A DNA stretch of 64,000 nt from Brevibacillus sp. (GTDB lineage: Bacteria; Bacillota; Bacilli; Brevibacillales; Brevibacillaceae). Positions 1 to 9,921 of this stretch are shown here, piece after piece. The translations under genes and the position numbers were made by a program. The DNA is taken from NCBI GenBank assembly GCA_017656235.1, contig JACDOF010000001.1, forward strand, positions 186,001 through 250,000. Reading direction: 5' to 3'. Position 1 is the stretch's first letter, and each line of letters opens with the position of its first letter. The notes under the pieces are model-generated. The model did not search any database and was not told the origin of the DNA. It worked only from the letters and a program-made list of their open reading frames with translations.

Positions 1-1416
1 AATTACGGCATCAGCATGAACTTTGAACCGGGTTCCACGTTTAAGATCATTACGCTGGCCGCCGCTGTGGAAGAAGGATTGTTTGATCCGGAGGCTACCT
101 ACCTCTCCGGTTCGTACACCAACATCCCGGGGAAACCGATCAACGACCACAACAACGGTGTCGGCTGGGGGACGATCACCTTCCTGGAAGGGGTGCAGCG
201 TTCCAGTAACGTGGCCTTTGTCAAGCTCGGGTACGAGGGTCTTGGGCAAGAACGCCTGTATGACTACTTCCAGCGTTTCGGCATCGGCCAGAAGACGGGC
301 ATTGACCTGCCGGGCGAGGAGGAGGGAATCATGCGGGACCTTCTGCATCCCAACTCCCAGCGGGACGTGGCCGTAACCACCTTTGGCCAGGGGGTGGCGG
401 TGACGGCGATTCAGCAGGTGGCTGCCGTGGGGGCGATTGCCAACGGCGGAGAATTGTTGAAACCGCTGATCGTCAAGGAGCTGCGCGACCCGCACACCGG
501 ACAAGTGGTGAAACGCTATCAGCCCGAGGTCGTGCGGCGGGTTGTGTCGGAACAAACCAGCAAGCAGGTTCGCGACGTCCTGGAGACGGTAGTGAACGGC
601 GAACATGGGACAGGACGTGCGTTCCGGATTGAGGGCTATCACGTCGCCGGCAAAACGGGAACGGCACAGAAGTACGATCCCAAGACCGGAGAGATTATTC
701 CAGGGCGCTATATCGCATCATTTATCGGGTTTGCGCCGGTTGAGAATCCGCGGTTGCTGGTCTACGTCGTGATTGACGAACCGGATGCTCCTTATACGTC
801 CCTGACCAACCTCGTGGTGGCACCAGTCTTTAAATCGGTGATGGTAAACAGCCTGCAGTATCTGCAGCAACAGCCCGATCTGGACCAGCCACAGCCCGCT
901 CCCACCGTGCAAGAAGAGCGGATGCCCAACTTTGTTGGGATGGCCGCTTCAGTGGCTGTCCAAAAGGCACAAAAAGCTGGTTTTCAGACGGAATTGGTGG
1001 GGACAGGGACAAAAATTGTCAGTCAGTCCCCGGCCGCGTATGAAAAAGTCCTGCCCAACTGCAAAGTGATGCTGGTAACAGATCGATTGGAGGGCGTACG
1101 GATGCCTGATTTCAACGGGAAATCGCTGCGGGAAGTGATGGAATTTGCTTCCCTCACCGGTCTATCGGTATCGGTAAACGGCAGCGGGTTCGTCAGCGAG
1201 CAGAGCATCAAGCCCGGGACAGTACTCTCAGGAAAAGAAACGCTGCTTGTCACACTCGTTCCTGCATCGGTGCCCAACGTCACGACGCCGGAGAATACAG
1301 ACGAGTCCAAGAACCAATCGACCTTGGGACAGGCTGAAACGAAAACAGGGGACGCTTCGTCAACAGATGAGACGGGGGCGCCTGCCTCGGATCTCAGCGA
1401 GTCCGCAGCACAGTAG
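1..1416 (+). CDS. pbpB: Class B penicillin-binding protein (PBP2B-like), 5' end outside window
   Basis: Septal peptidoglycan DD-transpeptidase, cut by the left window edge; the frame is open from base 1. The catalytic triad is visible: STFK (34-45), SSN (202-210) and KTG (652-660). Two PASTA domains follow (about 920-1080 and 1100-1255), then a Thr/Ser/Glu-rich tail. Its place directly before a sporulation-type PBP and murE is that of pbpB/ftsI in Bacillales. The membrane anchor and dimerisation domain lie outside the window, so the start cannot be seen. Confidence 0.93.
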   Translation, partial: NYGISMNFEPGSTFKIITLAAAVEEGLFDPEATYLSGSYTNIPGKPINDHNNGVGWGTITFLEGVQRSSNVAFVKLGYEGLGQERLYDYFQRFGIGQKTGIDLPGEEEGIMRDLLHPNSQRDVAVTTFGQGVAVTAIQQVAAVGAIANGGELLKPLIVKELRDPHTGQVVKRYQPEVVRRVVSEQTSKQVRDVLETVVNGEHGTGRAFRIEGYHVAGKTGTAQKYDPKTGEIIPGRYIASFIGFAPVENPRLLVYVVIDEPDAPYTSLTNLVVAPVFKSVMVNSLQYLQQQPDLDQPQPAPTVQEERMPNFVGMAASVAVQKAQKAGFQTELVGTGTKIVSQSPAAYEKVLPNCKVMLVTDRLEGVRMPDFNGKSLREVMEFASLTGLSVSVNGSGFVSEQSIKPGTVLSGKETLLVTLVPASVPNVTTPENTDESKNQSTLGQAETKTGDASSTDETGAPASDLSESAAQ

Positions 1417-1548
1417 CCGACACGGAAGGCGGCGACGCTCCACTGCGAAACCCTTACCCGCTAGTTCTAACCCTTCCCTGATTCGAATAGGGTAAAAGAG
1501 ACAAACTATTGCAAAGGGTATATCAGATTTGACGAGGGAGGGTGTGCT

Positions 1549-3468
1549 GTGCGGGTTTCCAATGTTACCGTGCGCCGCCGTGTCTTTCTCACCTTGGTGG
1601 TTGGCGTTGTGCTGTATGCGTCGCTGATTACACGGTTGGGCTACATACAGCTTGTCGAGGGGCAGTGGCTGCTGGACAAGGCGAACGATTTGTGGGCACG
1701 GGACATCCCTTTTGAAGCGAAACGGGGCAAGATTCTGGACCGAAACGGCAAAGTGCTCGTCGACAACATCAGCGTCCCTTCCGTTTTGGCCATACCAGCC
1801 CAGATCAAGGATCCGCGAGAAACGGCAAAAAAATTGGCGGTGATTCTCGGAGAATCAGAAGCCAAAATTTATGAAGCGATAACCAAACGGGTCATGATTA
1901 ACCGCGTGCCGGGCGGCCGCAAGATCTCGGCAGAGAAAGCGCGTGAAATCCAAAAGCTGGGGCTTCCCGGGATTGAGGTGGCCGATGACTCCAAACGGTT
2001 TTACCCCAATGGTTCGGTTGCTGCCCACATTCTCGGATTTACGGGAATTGACAATCAGGGGTTGACCGGGTTGGAGCGGGTCTACGACCCATTTCTAAAA
2101 GGGACAGCGGGATACGTTTCTTTTCCTGCTGATGCCGGCGGCAGAGAGATGCCGGGCGAACCGGAACGGTACGTTCCGCCCATTGATGGCATGGACATGT
2201 ACCTGACCATCGACAGCACGATCCAGACCTTTCTTGAACGGGAACTGGATCAGGCGATGATCACCTATCAGCCAGATGACGCACTGGCCATTGCCATGGA
2301 TCCGAACACCGGAGAGATTCTTGGCATGAGCAGTCGTCCCACCTACGATCCTTCCAGGTACCAAGACTACCCGAGCGAGATTTACAACCGCAACCTTCCG
2401 ATCTGGAAAACCTACGAGCCTGGTTCCACGTTTAAAATCGTAACCCTGGCCGCTGCTCTCAATGAGGGTGTCATCACGCTGAACGAAGGTTTTCATGACC
2501 CCGGTTATATCATGGTGGCGGGGGCGCGTCTGCGATGCTGGAAGCGCTCCGGCCACGGCCACGAGACGATGCTGGAAGTGGTGGAGAACTCCTGCAACCC
2601 CGGCTTCGTGACGATGGGACAGCGCCTTGGCAAAGAGAGGCTGTTTGACTATATCGACAAGTTTGGCTTCGGCCAAAAAACCGGCATCGACCTGATCGGC
2701 GAATCGACCGGGCTTTTGTTTAAACCGGAACGCGTTGGCCCGGTAGAATTGGGTACTACCTCGTTTGGACAGGGTGTGTCAGTCACGCCGATTCAGCAAA
2801 TGGCCGCGGTCGCCGCTGCCATCAACGGCGGTCATCTGCTGAAGCCCTATATTGCAAAAGAATGGCGCAACAGCATCACTCATGACGTGATTGGCCGTGC
2901 CGAGCCGACCGTCATCAGACAGGTGATCTCTCCGGAGACATCAGCAAAGGTCCGTTACGCGCTGGAGAGTGTGGTCGCCAAAGGTACAGGGCGCAATGCC
3001 TTTATCGACGGCTACCGCGTAGGAGGAAAGACAGGGACGGCACAAAAGGTGAAAGGCGGCAGGTATTCACAAGGGGAATACATTGTCTCATTCATTGGCT
3101 TCGCTCCTGCCGACGATCCCCAAATCCTCGTCTACGTTGCGGTTGACAATCCCAAGGCGACTGCGTTTGGCGGGCTGATCGCGGCGCCGATCGTACGCAA
3201 TATCTTGGAGTCTTCGCTTGCATACCTGGAAGTGCCCAGGCGAGCAAACCAGATTGAGCGGGAGTACAGGTACGGTGACAAGAAATACGTTGAAGTGCCC
3301 GACTTGACCGGATTAAGCATGCGCGAGATTACGGGTACCTACTATACGATGCCGCTGGAAGTGGCCGGTGTCGGCACTCACGTGATCAAACAGTCGCCCG
3401 AAGCCGGCAGCAAAGTGGAAGAGGGTTCAAAAATTCGCGTATATCTTGGTGACAAAAAGTCCGATTAG
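1549..3468 (+). CDS. spoVD: Stage V sporulation protein D (class B PBP)
   Basis: Transpeptidase for spore cortex peptidoglycan, anchored in the outer forespore membrane. The 639-residue protein has an N-terminal membrane segment (about 12-30), a PBP dimer domain, then the transpeptidase domain with S293-T-F-K296, S348-C-N350 and K494-T-G. A single C-terminal PASTA domain (about 580-636) is typical of SpoVD; the upstream paralogue has two. The start is GTG at 1549, after a GAGGGAGGG ribosome site at 1534-1542. It is separated from the upstream PBP by 132 bases. A terminator follows, so the mur genes downstream probably have their own promoter. Confidence 0.95.
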   Translation: MRVSNVTVRRRVFLTLVVGVVLYASLITRLGYIQLVEGQWLLDKANDLWARDIPFEAKRGKILDRNGKVLVDNISVPSVLAIPAQIKDPRETAKKLAVILGESEAKIYEAITKRVMINRVPGGRKISAEKAREIQKLGLPGIEVADDSKRFYPNGSVAAHILGFTGIDNQGLTGLERVYDPFLKGTAGYVSFPADAGGREMPGEPERYVPPIDGMDMYLTIDSTIQTFLERELDQAMITYQPDDALAIAMDPNTGEILGMSSRPTYDPSRYQDYPSEIYNRNLPIWKTYEPGSTFKIVTLAAALNEGVITLNEGFHDPGYIMVAGARLRCWKRSGHGHETMLEVVENSCNPGFVTMGQRLGKERLFDYIDKFGFGQKTGIDLIGESTGLLFKPERVGPVELGTTSFGQGVSVTPIQQMAAVAAAINGGHLLKPYIAKEWRNSITHDVIGRAEPTVIRQVISPETSAKVRYALESVVAKGTGRNAFIDGYRVGGKTGTAQKVKGGRYSQGEYIVSFIGFAPADDPQILVYVAVDNPKATAFGGLIAAPIVRNILESSLAYLEVPRRANQIEREYRYGDKKYVEVPDLTGLSMREITGTYYTMPLEVAGVGTHVIKQSPEAGSKVEEGSKIRVYLGDKKSD

Positions 3469-3482
3469 CTATACAATGGTGA

Positions 3483-3526
3483 GTCGGAGGAGAGAAAGCG
3501 GTGAACGATGCCTCCTCCGACAGTTT
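3483..3526 (+). terminator. Rho-independent terminator after spoVD
   Basis: A 10-bp perfect stem (GTCGGAGGAG at 3483-3492 with CTCCTCCGAC at 3512-3521) is followed by AGTTTTAAAA. It separates spoVD from murE. A TATACT hexamer at 3548-3553 downstream could be the -10 of a murE promoter, but its -35 (TTTAAA at 3525) is poor. Confidence 0.75.
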
Positions 3527-3579
3527 TAAAACCGGATGCGATTCGTCTATACTAGAGGAAAGATTGGGGTGCCATTGTC

Positions 3580-5055
3580 ATGTTGCTGAAAGAGTTGCTC
3601 GCTCCGCTGTTGACTGTCCGCATACGCGGCAGGGATGATCTGGTGATTGGCGGACTCGTGACGGATTCCCGCCAGGTACAGCCGGGGGATCTGTTTGTCT
3701 GTCTGAGCGGATTTACCGTGGACGGTCACGATTTTGCGGCGGAAGCAGCGGCACGCGGCGCGGTGGCCGTTCTGGCGGAGCGGGAACTGGATGTGCCGGG
3801 TACGGTGGTAATCGTGCCCGATACACGGCGGGCACTGGCGATATTGGCAGATCGGTTCTACGGATCACCGACGCAGCAGCTCAAGCTGATCGGTGTTACC
3901 GGAACCAACGGCAAAACGACGACAACCCATCTGATCGACAAGATCTTGCGGGATCAACAGCAGAAAACCGGATTGATCGGTACCATACACATGCGTATCG
4001 GCGAGGAATGCATAGAAGTCAAAAACACCACTCCCGACATTCTCGATTTGCAGCGCAGTTTTCGCCGCATGTGTGATGTGGGCAGTCAGTACGCGATCAT
4101 CGAGGTTTCTTCGCATGCGCTCGACATAGGGCGTGTCCGCGGCTGCAACTTTCACACCGCAGTCTTTACCAACCTGACGCAGGATCACCTGGACTACCAT
4201 CAGACAATGGAAAACTACCGTTTCAGCAAGTCGTTGTTGTTTGCCCAATTGGGCAACTGCTACGATCCGGAACGGATGAAGACAGCGGTTTTGAATGCGG
4301 ACGATCCTTCTTCCGCCTTGTTTGCCCGGGTCACGTCGGCGCGGGTGATTACCTACGGAATCGAGCAGCCGGCCGACGTCAGGGCGGAACAGATTCGCGT
4401 AACCAGCCGCGGCACGTCCTTTACGGTTCATACGTATGCCGGGTCAGTGGAGATGAATCTCCGCCTGATGGGAAAGTTTAATGTCTACAATGCGCTGGCC
4501 GCTATTGCGGCTACGCTGCCCGAGGGGGTGCCGCTCGACGCGATCAAGGAGAGCCTGGAACAGGTGACCGGAGTAAATGGACGCTTTGAGCCAGTGGACG
4601 AGGGGCAGCCTTTTACGGTCATTGTCGATTATTCCCACACTCCGGACAGTCTGGAAAACGCCCTCATCACGCTGCGCGAGTTCGCGCAGGGGAGAGTTTT
4701 TTGCATTGTGGGCTGTGGTGGTGACCGCGATCGGAGCAAGCGCCCGATTATGGCACAGATTGCAACAAAATACGCCGATATCAGCGTCTTTACTTCAGAT
4801 AATCCCCGCTCGGAAGAACCGTCAGCCATTCTTGCCGACATGGTTGCAGGATTGACCGATGTACCCAAAAGCCGCTACCTGCTGGAAGTGGACCGGCGCG
4901 AAGCAATCCACACGGCCATTCGTCTTGCCCAATCGAACGATGTGATCTTGATAGCCGGCAAGGGGCATGAGACATATCAGACGGTTAATGGTGTCAATTA
5001 TCCGTTTGATGACCGCGAAGTGGCGCGGGAAGCAATTCGGCAGTTCTGTACATAG
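3580..5055 (+). CDS. murE: UDP-MurNAc-L-Ala-D-Glu:meso-diaminopimelate ligase MurE
   Basis: ATP-dependent Mur ligase that adds the third amino acid to the peptidoglycan stem peptide in the cytoplasm. The 491 residues show an N-terminal UDP-binding domain, the ATP loop GTNGKT (108-113, K112) and a C-terminal ligase domain. The DNPR motif at 407-410 is the family signature for meso-diaminopimelate rather than lysine, so the cell wall is predicted to be of DAP type. ATG at 3580 follows a GGGGT site. No murF lies between murE and mraY. Confidence 0.97.
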   Translation: MLLKELLAPLLTVRIRGRDDLVIGGLVTDSRQVQPGDLFVCLSGFTVDGHDFAAEAAARGAVAVLAERELDVPGTVVIVPDTRRALAILADRFYGSPTQQLKLIGVTGTNGKTTTTHLIDKILRDQQQKTGLIGTIHMRIGEECIEVKNTTPDILDLQRSFRRMCDVGSQYAIIEVSSHALDIGRVRGCNFHTAVFTNLTQDHLDYHQTMENYRFSKSLLFAQLGNCYDPERMKTAVLNADDPSSALFARVTSARVITYGIEQPADVRAEQIRVTSRGTSFTVHTYAGSVEMNLRLMGKFNVYNALAAIAATLPEGVPLDAIKESLEQVTGVNGRFEPVDEGQPFTVIVDYSHTPDSLENALITLREFAQGRVFCIVGCGGDRDRSKRPIMAQIATKYADISVFTSDNPRSEEPSAILADMVAGLTDVPKSRYLLEVDRREAIHTAIRLAQSNDVILIAGKGHETYQTVNGVNYPFDDREVAREAIRQFCT

Positions 5056-5127
5056 GACGCTGGCAAATACCTCGCCATTACAAACAGACCGCTGCACGCA
5101 TGACGTCGAGGAAAGGAGGATGGGGGC

Positions 5128-6093
5128 ATGCCTTTTGACAATGTACTATTGATCACCATCATTGCCTCGTTCTTGATTGCCGTATTGATTGGACCGTTGT
5201 TTATTCCTGTTCTTCGACGTTTGAAGTTTGGCCAGAGCATACGTCAGGAGGGACCACAATCCCATCAGAAAAAAGCAGGTACCCCGACCATGGGCGGCAC
5301 GATCATTCTGCTTGCCCTGATCTTTACGGTACTCAAGTTTGCCAACACCACAGTGGAAGTGATGTTTCTTTTGCTGGTGACACTTGGTTACGGCCTCATC
5401 GGATTTCTTGATGATTTTATCAAGATCAGCAAAAAGCGGAATCTTGGGCTGACCGCCCGGCAAAAGTTTTTGGGACAGGGTTTGCTGGCCGTTCTCGCCT
5501 ATTACCTGCTGCTCTATATGGAACATGACACTTCCCTGCAGTTCCCGGGCACGCCGTGGGAGATCGAATTGGGCTGGCTGTACTTCCCGTTTTTGCTGTT
5601 CTTGCTTGTGGGTACGACCAATGCGGTGAACATTACCGACGGCCTTGACGGACTGCTCGCCGGAACGGGAGCAATTGCCTTCGGGGCTTATGCGATCATC
5701 GCTTGGCTGTCAAGCCAGCCGGATACCGCCATCTTCAGCGCAGCGGTGGTGGGAGCGGTGTTGGGCTTCCTCGTCTTTAACGCCCACCCGGCCCGCGTCT
5801 TTATGGGCGATACCGGTTCACTTGCTCTGGGCGGAGCGTTGGCCGGAATTGCCATCATGACCAAGACGGAATTGCTGCTGGCCGTGATCGGTGGTGTCTT
5901 TGTTGTGGAAACCTTGTCGGTGATCATGCAGGTGGTTTCCTTTAAAACCAGAGGGAAGCGCATCTTTCGGATGAGTCCGCTGCACCACCATTTTGAATTG
6001 ACCGGCTGGTCGGAATGGCGGGTTGTCGTTACGTTCTGGCTGGTCGGAATGGTGTTTGCCGGCCTTGGGGTTTATCTGGAGGTGCTGCGTTAG
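5128..6093 (+). CDS. mraY: Phospho-MurNAc-pentapeptide transferase MraY
   Basis: Integral membrane enzyme that transfers phospho-MurNAc-pentapeptide to undecaprenyl phosphate, forming lipid I. The 321-residue protein is strongly hydrophobic, with about ten membrane segments. It carries the LDDF acidic motif near residue 100, the conserved NITDGLDGL loop near 170 and the HHH cluster near 288, all expected in the active site. ATG 5128 has an excellent AAAGGAGGA site at 5112-5120. The stop codon directly abuts the murD start, which suggests translational coupling. Confidence 0.97.
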   Translation: MPFDNVLLITIIASFLIAVLIGPLFIPVLRRLKFGQSIRQEGPQSHQKKAGTPTMGGTIILLALIFTVLKFANTTVEVMFLLLVTLGYGLIGFLDDFIKISKKRNLGLTARQKFLGQGLLAVLAYYLLLYMEHDTSLQFPGTPWEIELGWLYFPFLLFLLVGTTNAVNITDGLDGLLAGTGAIAFGAYAIIAWLSSQPDTAIFSAAVVGAVLGFLVFNAHPARVFMGDTGSLALGGALAGIAIMTKTELLLAVIGGVFVVETLSVIMQVVSFKTRGKRIFRMSPLHHHFELTGWSEWRVVVTFWLVGMVFAGLGVYLEVLR

Positions 6094-7467
6094 ATGGAGT
6101 GCTGGAAGGAGAAACAAGTCGTCGTACTCGGTTTGGCCAAAAGCGGTGTGGCGGTTGCAAAACTGCTGCACCGCTTTGGTGCTGACGTGATAGCCAACGA
6201 TCAGAAGCCGCGCGAACAGGCGGTAGGAGCAGACGAATTGGAAGCGCTGGGCATTCAGGTGTTGACCGGGGGCCACCCCGATGAACTGATTCATCCCGGA
6301 GTCGATCTTGTCGTCAAAAATCCGGGCATTCCGTATGAAGCAGCTCCGGTGGCCAAAGCGATCGCCCTGGGCATCCCGGTCGTGACGGAAGTGGAACTGG
6401 CGTATCACCTGTCTGCGGCTCCGCTGATCGGGATTACCGGATCAAACGGGAAAACCACCACCACTACCCTGGTCGGTCGTATGCTGGCGGAAGCCGGAAT
6501 GGATGTGCTGGTCGGGGGCAACATCGGCACGGTTCTGTGCGAACTGGCTGAAACCGCCCGTGCCAACCAATGGCTGGTTGCCGAATTGAGCAGTTTTCAA
6601 CTGCTGGGCACTGAGCGCTTTCGGCCCAGAATTGGTGCCATTCTGAACCTCTACCCTGCTCATTTGGACTACCATCACACGTTGGAGGCGTATTTTGCGG
6701 CCAAGCAGAAGATGTTCGCCAATCAGACGGGAGAGGACTTCGCCGTACTGCCCTACGATCAACCGCACGTACGGGCACTGGCTGATCAACTGGCGGCCAG
6801 CGTGTACTGGTTTAGTCGGACAGCCCCTGTTCAACCGGGGGTGTATGTTCGAGATGGACGGATTTATTACGCGGACGAACAGGGAACGGAAACAGAGGTG
6901 TTGGCCGTAGAGGAAATCGCTCTGCGCGGCGAGCACAACCTGGAGAACGCCCTGGCTGCGATGTTGATCAGCCGCTTGGCTGGGGCTGACTTTCCGTCGA
7001 TTGGCCGCGTGCTGGCTTCATTTACCGGATTGGCACATCGCCTGGAGTTCGTTGCTGAGATTAACGGAGTAAAGTATTACAATGATTCCAAAGCGACCAA
7101 TCCGGTGGCAACGTCCCGCTCGATCGGCGCTTTTCACGAACCGGTTGTGCTGATTGCAGGGGGACTTGACCGAGGGATTGACTTTCGCGACCTGGTTCCC
7201 GTGATGAGACGCCACGTAAAGGCGATCGTTGCCTACGGGCAGACCAGGGGAATCTTGCTGGAGCGGGCAGCGGAAGCAGGGATTGACAAGCGTGTGAGCG
7301 TCGATACTGTGGAGGAGGCCGTTTCTGCCGCCGCCATGCTGGCTCAGGCGGGCGATGTGGTCCTGCTGAGTCCCGCTTGTGCGAGCTGGGACATGTTTCC
7401 TTCCTATGAAGTGCGGGGGAGCATGTTTAAGGATGGCGTGCATAGACTGAAAACAAGCCTAGTATAA
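6094..7467 (+). CDS. murD: UDP-MurNAc-L-alanine:D-glutamate ligase MurD
   Basis: Cytoplasmic Mur ligase adding D-glutamate to UDP-MurNAc-L-Ala. The N-terminal Rossmann-type domain (VVLGLAKSGVA, about 10-20) binds the UDP substrate, and the ATP loop GITGSNGKTTT starts at residue 113. The 457 residues match the family length. ATG 6094 follows the mraY stop with no spacer; the GGAGGTG ribosome site lies inside the end of mraY. Confidence 0.96.
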   Translation: MECWKEKQVVVLGLAKSGVAVAKLLHRFGADVIANDQKPREQAVGADELEALGIQVLTGGHPDELIHPGVDLVVKNPGIPYEAAPVAKAIALGIPVVTEVELAYHLSAAPLIGITGSNGKTTTTTLVGRMLAEAGMDVLVGGNIGTVLCELAETARANQWLVAELSSFQLLGTERFRPRIGAILNLYPAHLDYHHTLEAYFAAKQKMFANQTGEDFAVLPYDQPHVRALADQLAASVYWFSRTAPVQPGVYVRDGRIYYADEQGTETEVLAVEEIALRGEHNLENALAAMLISRLAGADFPSIGRVLASFTGLAHRLEFVAEINGVKYYNDSKATNPVATSRSIGAFHEPVVLIAGGLDRGIDFRDLVPVMRRHVKAIVAYGQTRGILLERAAEAGIDKRVSVDTVEEAVSAAAMLAQAGDVVLLSPACASWDMFPSYEVRGSMFKDGVHRLKTSLV

Positions 7468-7582
7468 AGGGTCGTCCTCCGGCTGGAATGAGCGGATTTC
7501 CTGCGCATAAAAGTCAAACCCTGAGGGGGCGGTGACCGCTCTTCTGCTGCGGGCAGGACGGCAGCAAGAAAGGATGGCTTGC

Positions 7583-8671
7583 ATGAGTAAGACTCGCTCC
7601 GCTCCTGACTTCCTGATCATTTTTACCACCCTTTTTCTCTTGGGAATTGGAATCGTCATGGTGTACAGCGCCAGTGCGATTGTGGCGCTGAAGCACGGAG
7701 ACCCCTATTTTTTTACCAAGCGTCAGTTGATATTTGCCATACTGGGCATCGCTTCGATGTATACGGTGATGAATATCGATTACTGGGTATGGAAGCGGTG
7801 GGCCAAAACCGGCTTTTTGATCAGTGCCGGACTGCTCGTACTGGTGTTGCTGATTGGCGTGGAAGTGAACGGATCCAAGAGCTGGCTCGGATTGGGGGCG
7901 TTTGGCATCCAGCCGGGGGAGTTCGCCAAAATTGGCGTTGCCATCTTTCTCGCCAAATGGCTGTCCGAGAACCAAAAGATCATTGTGCTGTTTAAAAAGG
8001 GGCTCCTGCCGGCCCTGGCCATTCCAACCAGCTGCTTCGCTCTGATCATGCTGCAGCCTGATCTGGGAACGGGCACCGTACTGATGGGGACAGCGCTCCT
8101 GATGATCTTTGTCGCCGGGGCGCGCATCAGCCACTACATCTGGTTTGGTCTGCTCGGACTCGCCGGCTTTGCCGCCCTGGTCCTCTCCGCTCCGTACCGG
8201 ATCAAGCGGATTACGGCTTTCATAGATCCTTGGCAGGATCCGCTCGGTTCAGGCTATCAGATCATCCAGTCGCTCTATGCGATTGGCCCGGGCGGCTTGC
8301 TGGGACTGGGACTGGGGCAAAGCAGGCAAAAGCACTTGTACTTGCCTGAACCCTACAACGACTTCATTTTTTCGATCATTGCCGAAGAATTGGGGTTCAT
8401 CGGCGGTTCCCTGGTGCTGCTGTTGTTCCTCCTGCTGCTGTGGCGCGGCATGCGTGTGGCGATCACCGCCCCCGATCTGTTCGGCAGCCTGCTCGCGCTG
8501 GGGATTATCGGCATGATCGCCATCCAAGTGGTAATCAACGTTGGTGTTGTCACCGGCATGTTTCCGGTAACCGGCATTACCCTGCCGTTTTTAAGCTACG
8601 GAGGGTCGTCCCTGACCCTGATGCTGACGGGTGTGGGAATTCTGTTAAACATCTCCCGCTATGCGCGGTAA
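7583..8671 (+). CDS. spoVE: SEDS-family peptidoglycan glycosyltransferase (SpoVE/FtsW)
   Basis: Polytopic SEDS protein that polymerises lipid II with a partner class B PBP. About ten membrane segments span the 362 residues, with the family's C-terminal PFLSYGGSS motif near 340. In Bacillales the SEDS gene between murD and murG is spoVE, the partner of SpoVD; a vegetative FtsW role cannot be excluded from sequence alone. I chose ATG 7583 (MSKTRSAPDF) because AAGAAAGG lies 10 bases upstream and the length then matches SpoVE. In-frame starts further upstream add only a non-conserved leader. Confidence 0.92.
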   Translation: MSKTRSAPDFLIIFTTLFLLGIGIVMVYSASAIVALKHGDPYFFTKRQLIFAILGIASMYTVMNIDYWVWKRWAKTGFLISAGLLVLVLLIGVEVNGSKSWLGLGAFGIQPGEFAKIGVAIFLAKWLSENQKIIVLFKKGLLPALAIPTSCFALIMLQPDLGTGTVLMGTALLMIFVAGARISHYIWFGLLGLAGFAALVLSAPYRIKRITAFIDPWQDPLGSGYQIIQSLYAIGPGGLLGLGLGQSRQKHLYLPEPYNDFIFSIIAEELGFIGGSLVLLLFLLLLWRGMRVAITAPDLFGSLLALGIIGMIAIQVVINVGVVTGMFPVTGITLPFLSYGGSSLTLMLTGVGILLNISRYAR

Positions 8672-8719
8672 CAGAGAAGAACCGCCCGCAGCCCCATCAA
8701 AAGATACAAGGTGATCAAG

Positions 8720-9814
8720 ATGCGCGTGGTCTTATCCGGAGGAGGGACAGGGGGACACATTTACCCGGCCCTGGCCATCGCGGCGGAACTGAAACGACAA
8801 GAGTCACAAGCCGCCTTTTTGTACATAGGAACAAGCAAAGGTTTGGAAGCTTCACTGGTGCCTCGACAAGGGATTCCGTTCGAGGCGATTGACATTTCCG
8901 GCTTGAAGCGAAAACTGTCCATCGAGAACGTGCGGACGGTGTGGAAGTTTGTTCGCGCCGTCGGGCAGGTAAAAAAACGATTGCAATCATTCAAGCCTGA
9001 CGTGGTGATCGGGACCGGTGGTTATGTTTGTGGGCCGGTGGTTTTTGCTGCCAGTCAACTGGGGATTCCTACCCTGATTCACGAACAAAACGTCGTGCCC
9101 GGCCTGACGAACAGGTTTCTGTCCCGCTACGCCACCAGAATCGCTGTCTCATTTGAAGAGTCGCTTGTTCACTTTCCTCGCGGGAAATCGGTCTATACAG
9201 GCAACCCGCGGGCGACCGAAGTGAGCCGCAGCAGCGCTGATGCGGGTCGTCAGTCCCTTGGGATTCCGGCGAACAAGAAGATCGTCCTGTTGGTCGGCGG
9301 AAGCCGCGGAGCGCGGGCGATCAACGAAGCAACGCTTGCTTTTTCGAAATGGATGGGGAATTACCCTGATTGCCACTTCGTCTATGTGACCGGAGAGGTG
9401 CACTACGAAGCGGTTTGCAAAACACTTCGGGAGCGGACAGGCATCCCGGATAATCTGACCTTGCTGCCGTACGTCCACAATATGCCTGACGTGCTGGCGG
9501 CCACATATGTAAGCGTAAATCGGGCAGGAGCTTCTACCTTGGCCGAGCTCACCGTGCTCGGCATTCCGTCCATCCTGATCCCGTCTCCATACGTCACCAA
9601 CAACCACCAGGAAAAAAACGCGCGCGGTTTGGAGCAGGCAGGAGCTGCCCTGGTTCTGCTCGAAAAAGAACTGAACGGTACGACGCTGAGACAAGCGCTG
9701 TCGTCCATCCTCGAAGACGGTGACAAGTGGCGCAGGATGCACGAACAGTCACGCAAGATGGGAAAACCGGACGCGGCCAACCACATTGTCCGGCTGATCG
9801 GGGAAATCGTCTGA
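8720..9814 (+). CDS. murG: UDP-GlcNAc:lipid I N-acetylglucosaminyltransferase MurG
   Basis: Membrane-associated GT28 enzyme converting lipid I to lipid II. The N terminus reads MRVVLSGGGTGGH, with the glycine-rich loop at residues 7-13 contacting lipid I. The C-terminal UDP-GlcNAc domain carries the GGSRGA loop near 193 and an NRAGASTLAEL stretch near 268. ATG 8720 gives 364 residues, as expected, and follows AAGGTG; a GTG at 8711 in the same frame would add three residues. Confidence 0.96.
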   Translation: MRVVLSGGGTGGHIYPALAIAAELKRQESQAAFLYIGTSKGLEASLVPRQGIPFEAIDISGLKRKLSIENVRTVWKFVRAVGQVKKRLQSFKPDVVIGTGGYVCGPVVFAASQLGIPTLIHEQNVVPGLTNRFLSRYATRIAVSFEESLVHFPRGKSVYTGNPRATEVSRSSADAGRQSLGIPANKKIVLLVGGSRGARAINEATLAFSKWMGNYPDCHFVYVTGEVHYEAVCKTLRERTGIPDNLTLLPYVHNMPDVLAATYVSVNRAGASTLAELTVLGIPSILIPSPYVTNNHQEKNARGLEQAGAALVLLEKELNGTTLRQALSSILEDGDKWRRMHEQSRKMGKPDAANHIVRLIGEIV

Positions 9815-9921
9815 CGAAGCCGCTGGGCGTTTGTCACGCCGCCATCTTTCTTCGCATAGGATGGAGCAAACACGTGATGAGAGCAAGTTCCGACCTAGCA
9901 TTCGTGTCAGGAGGTTCATTC

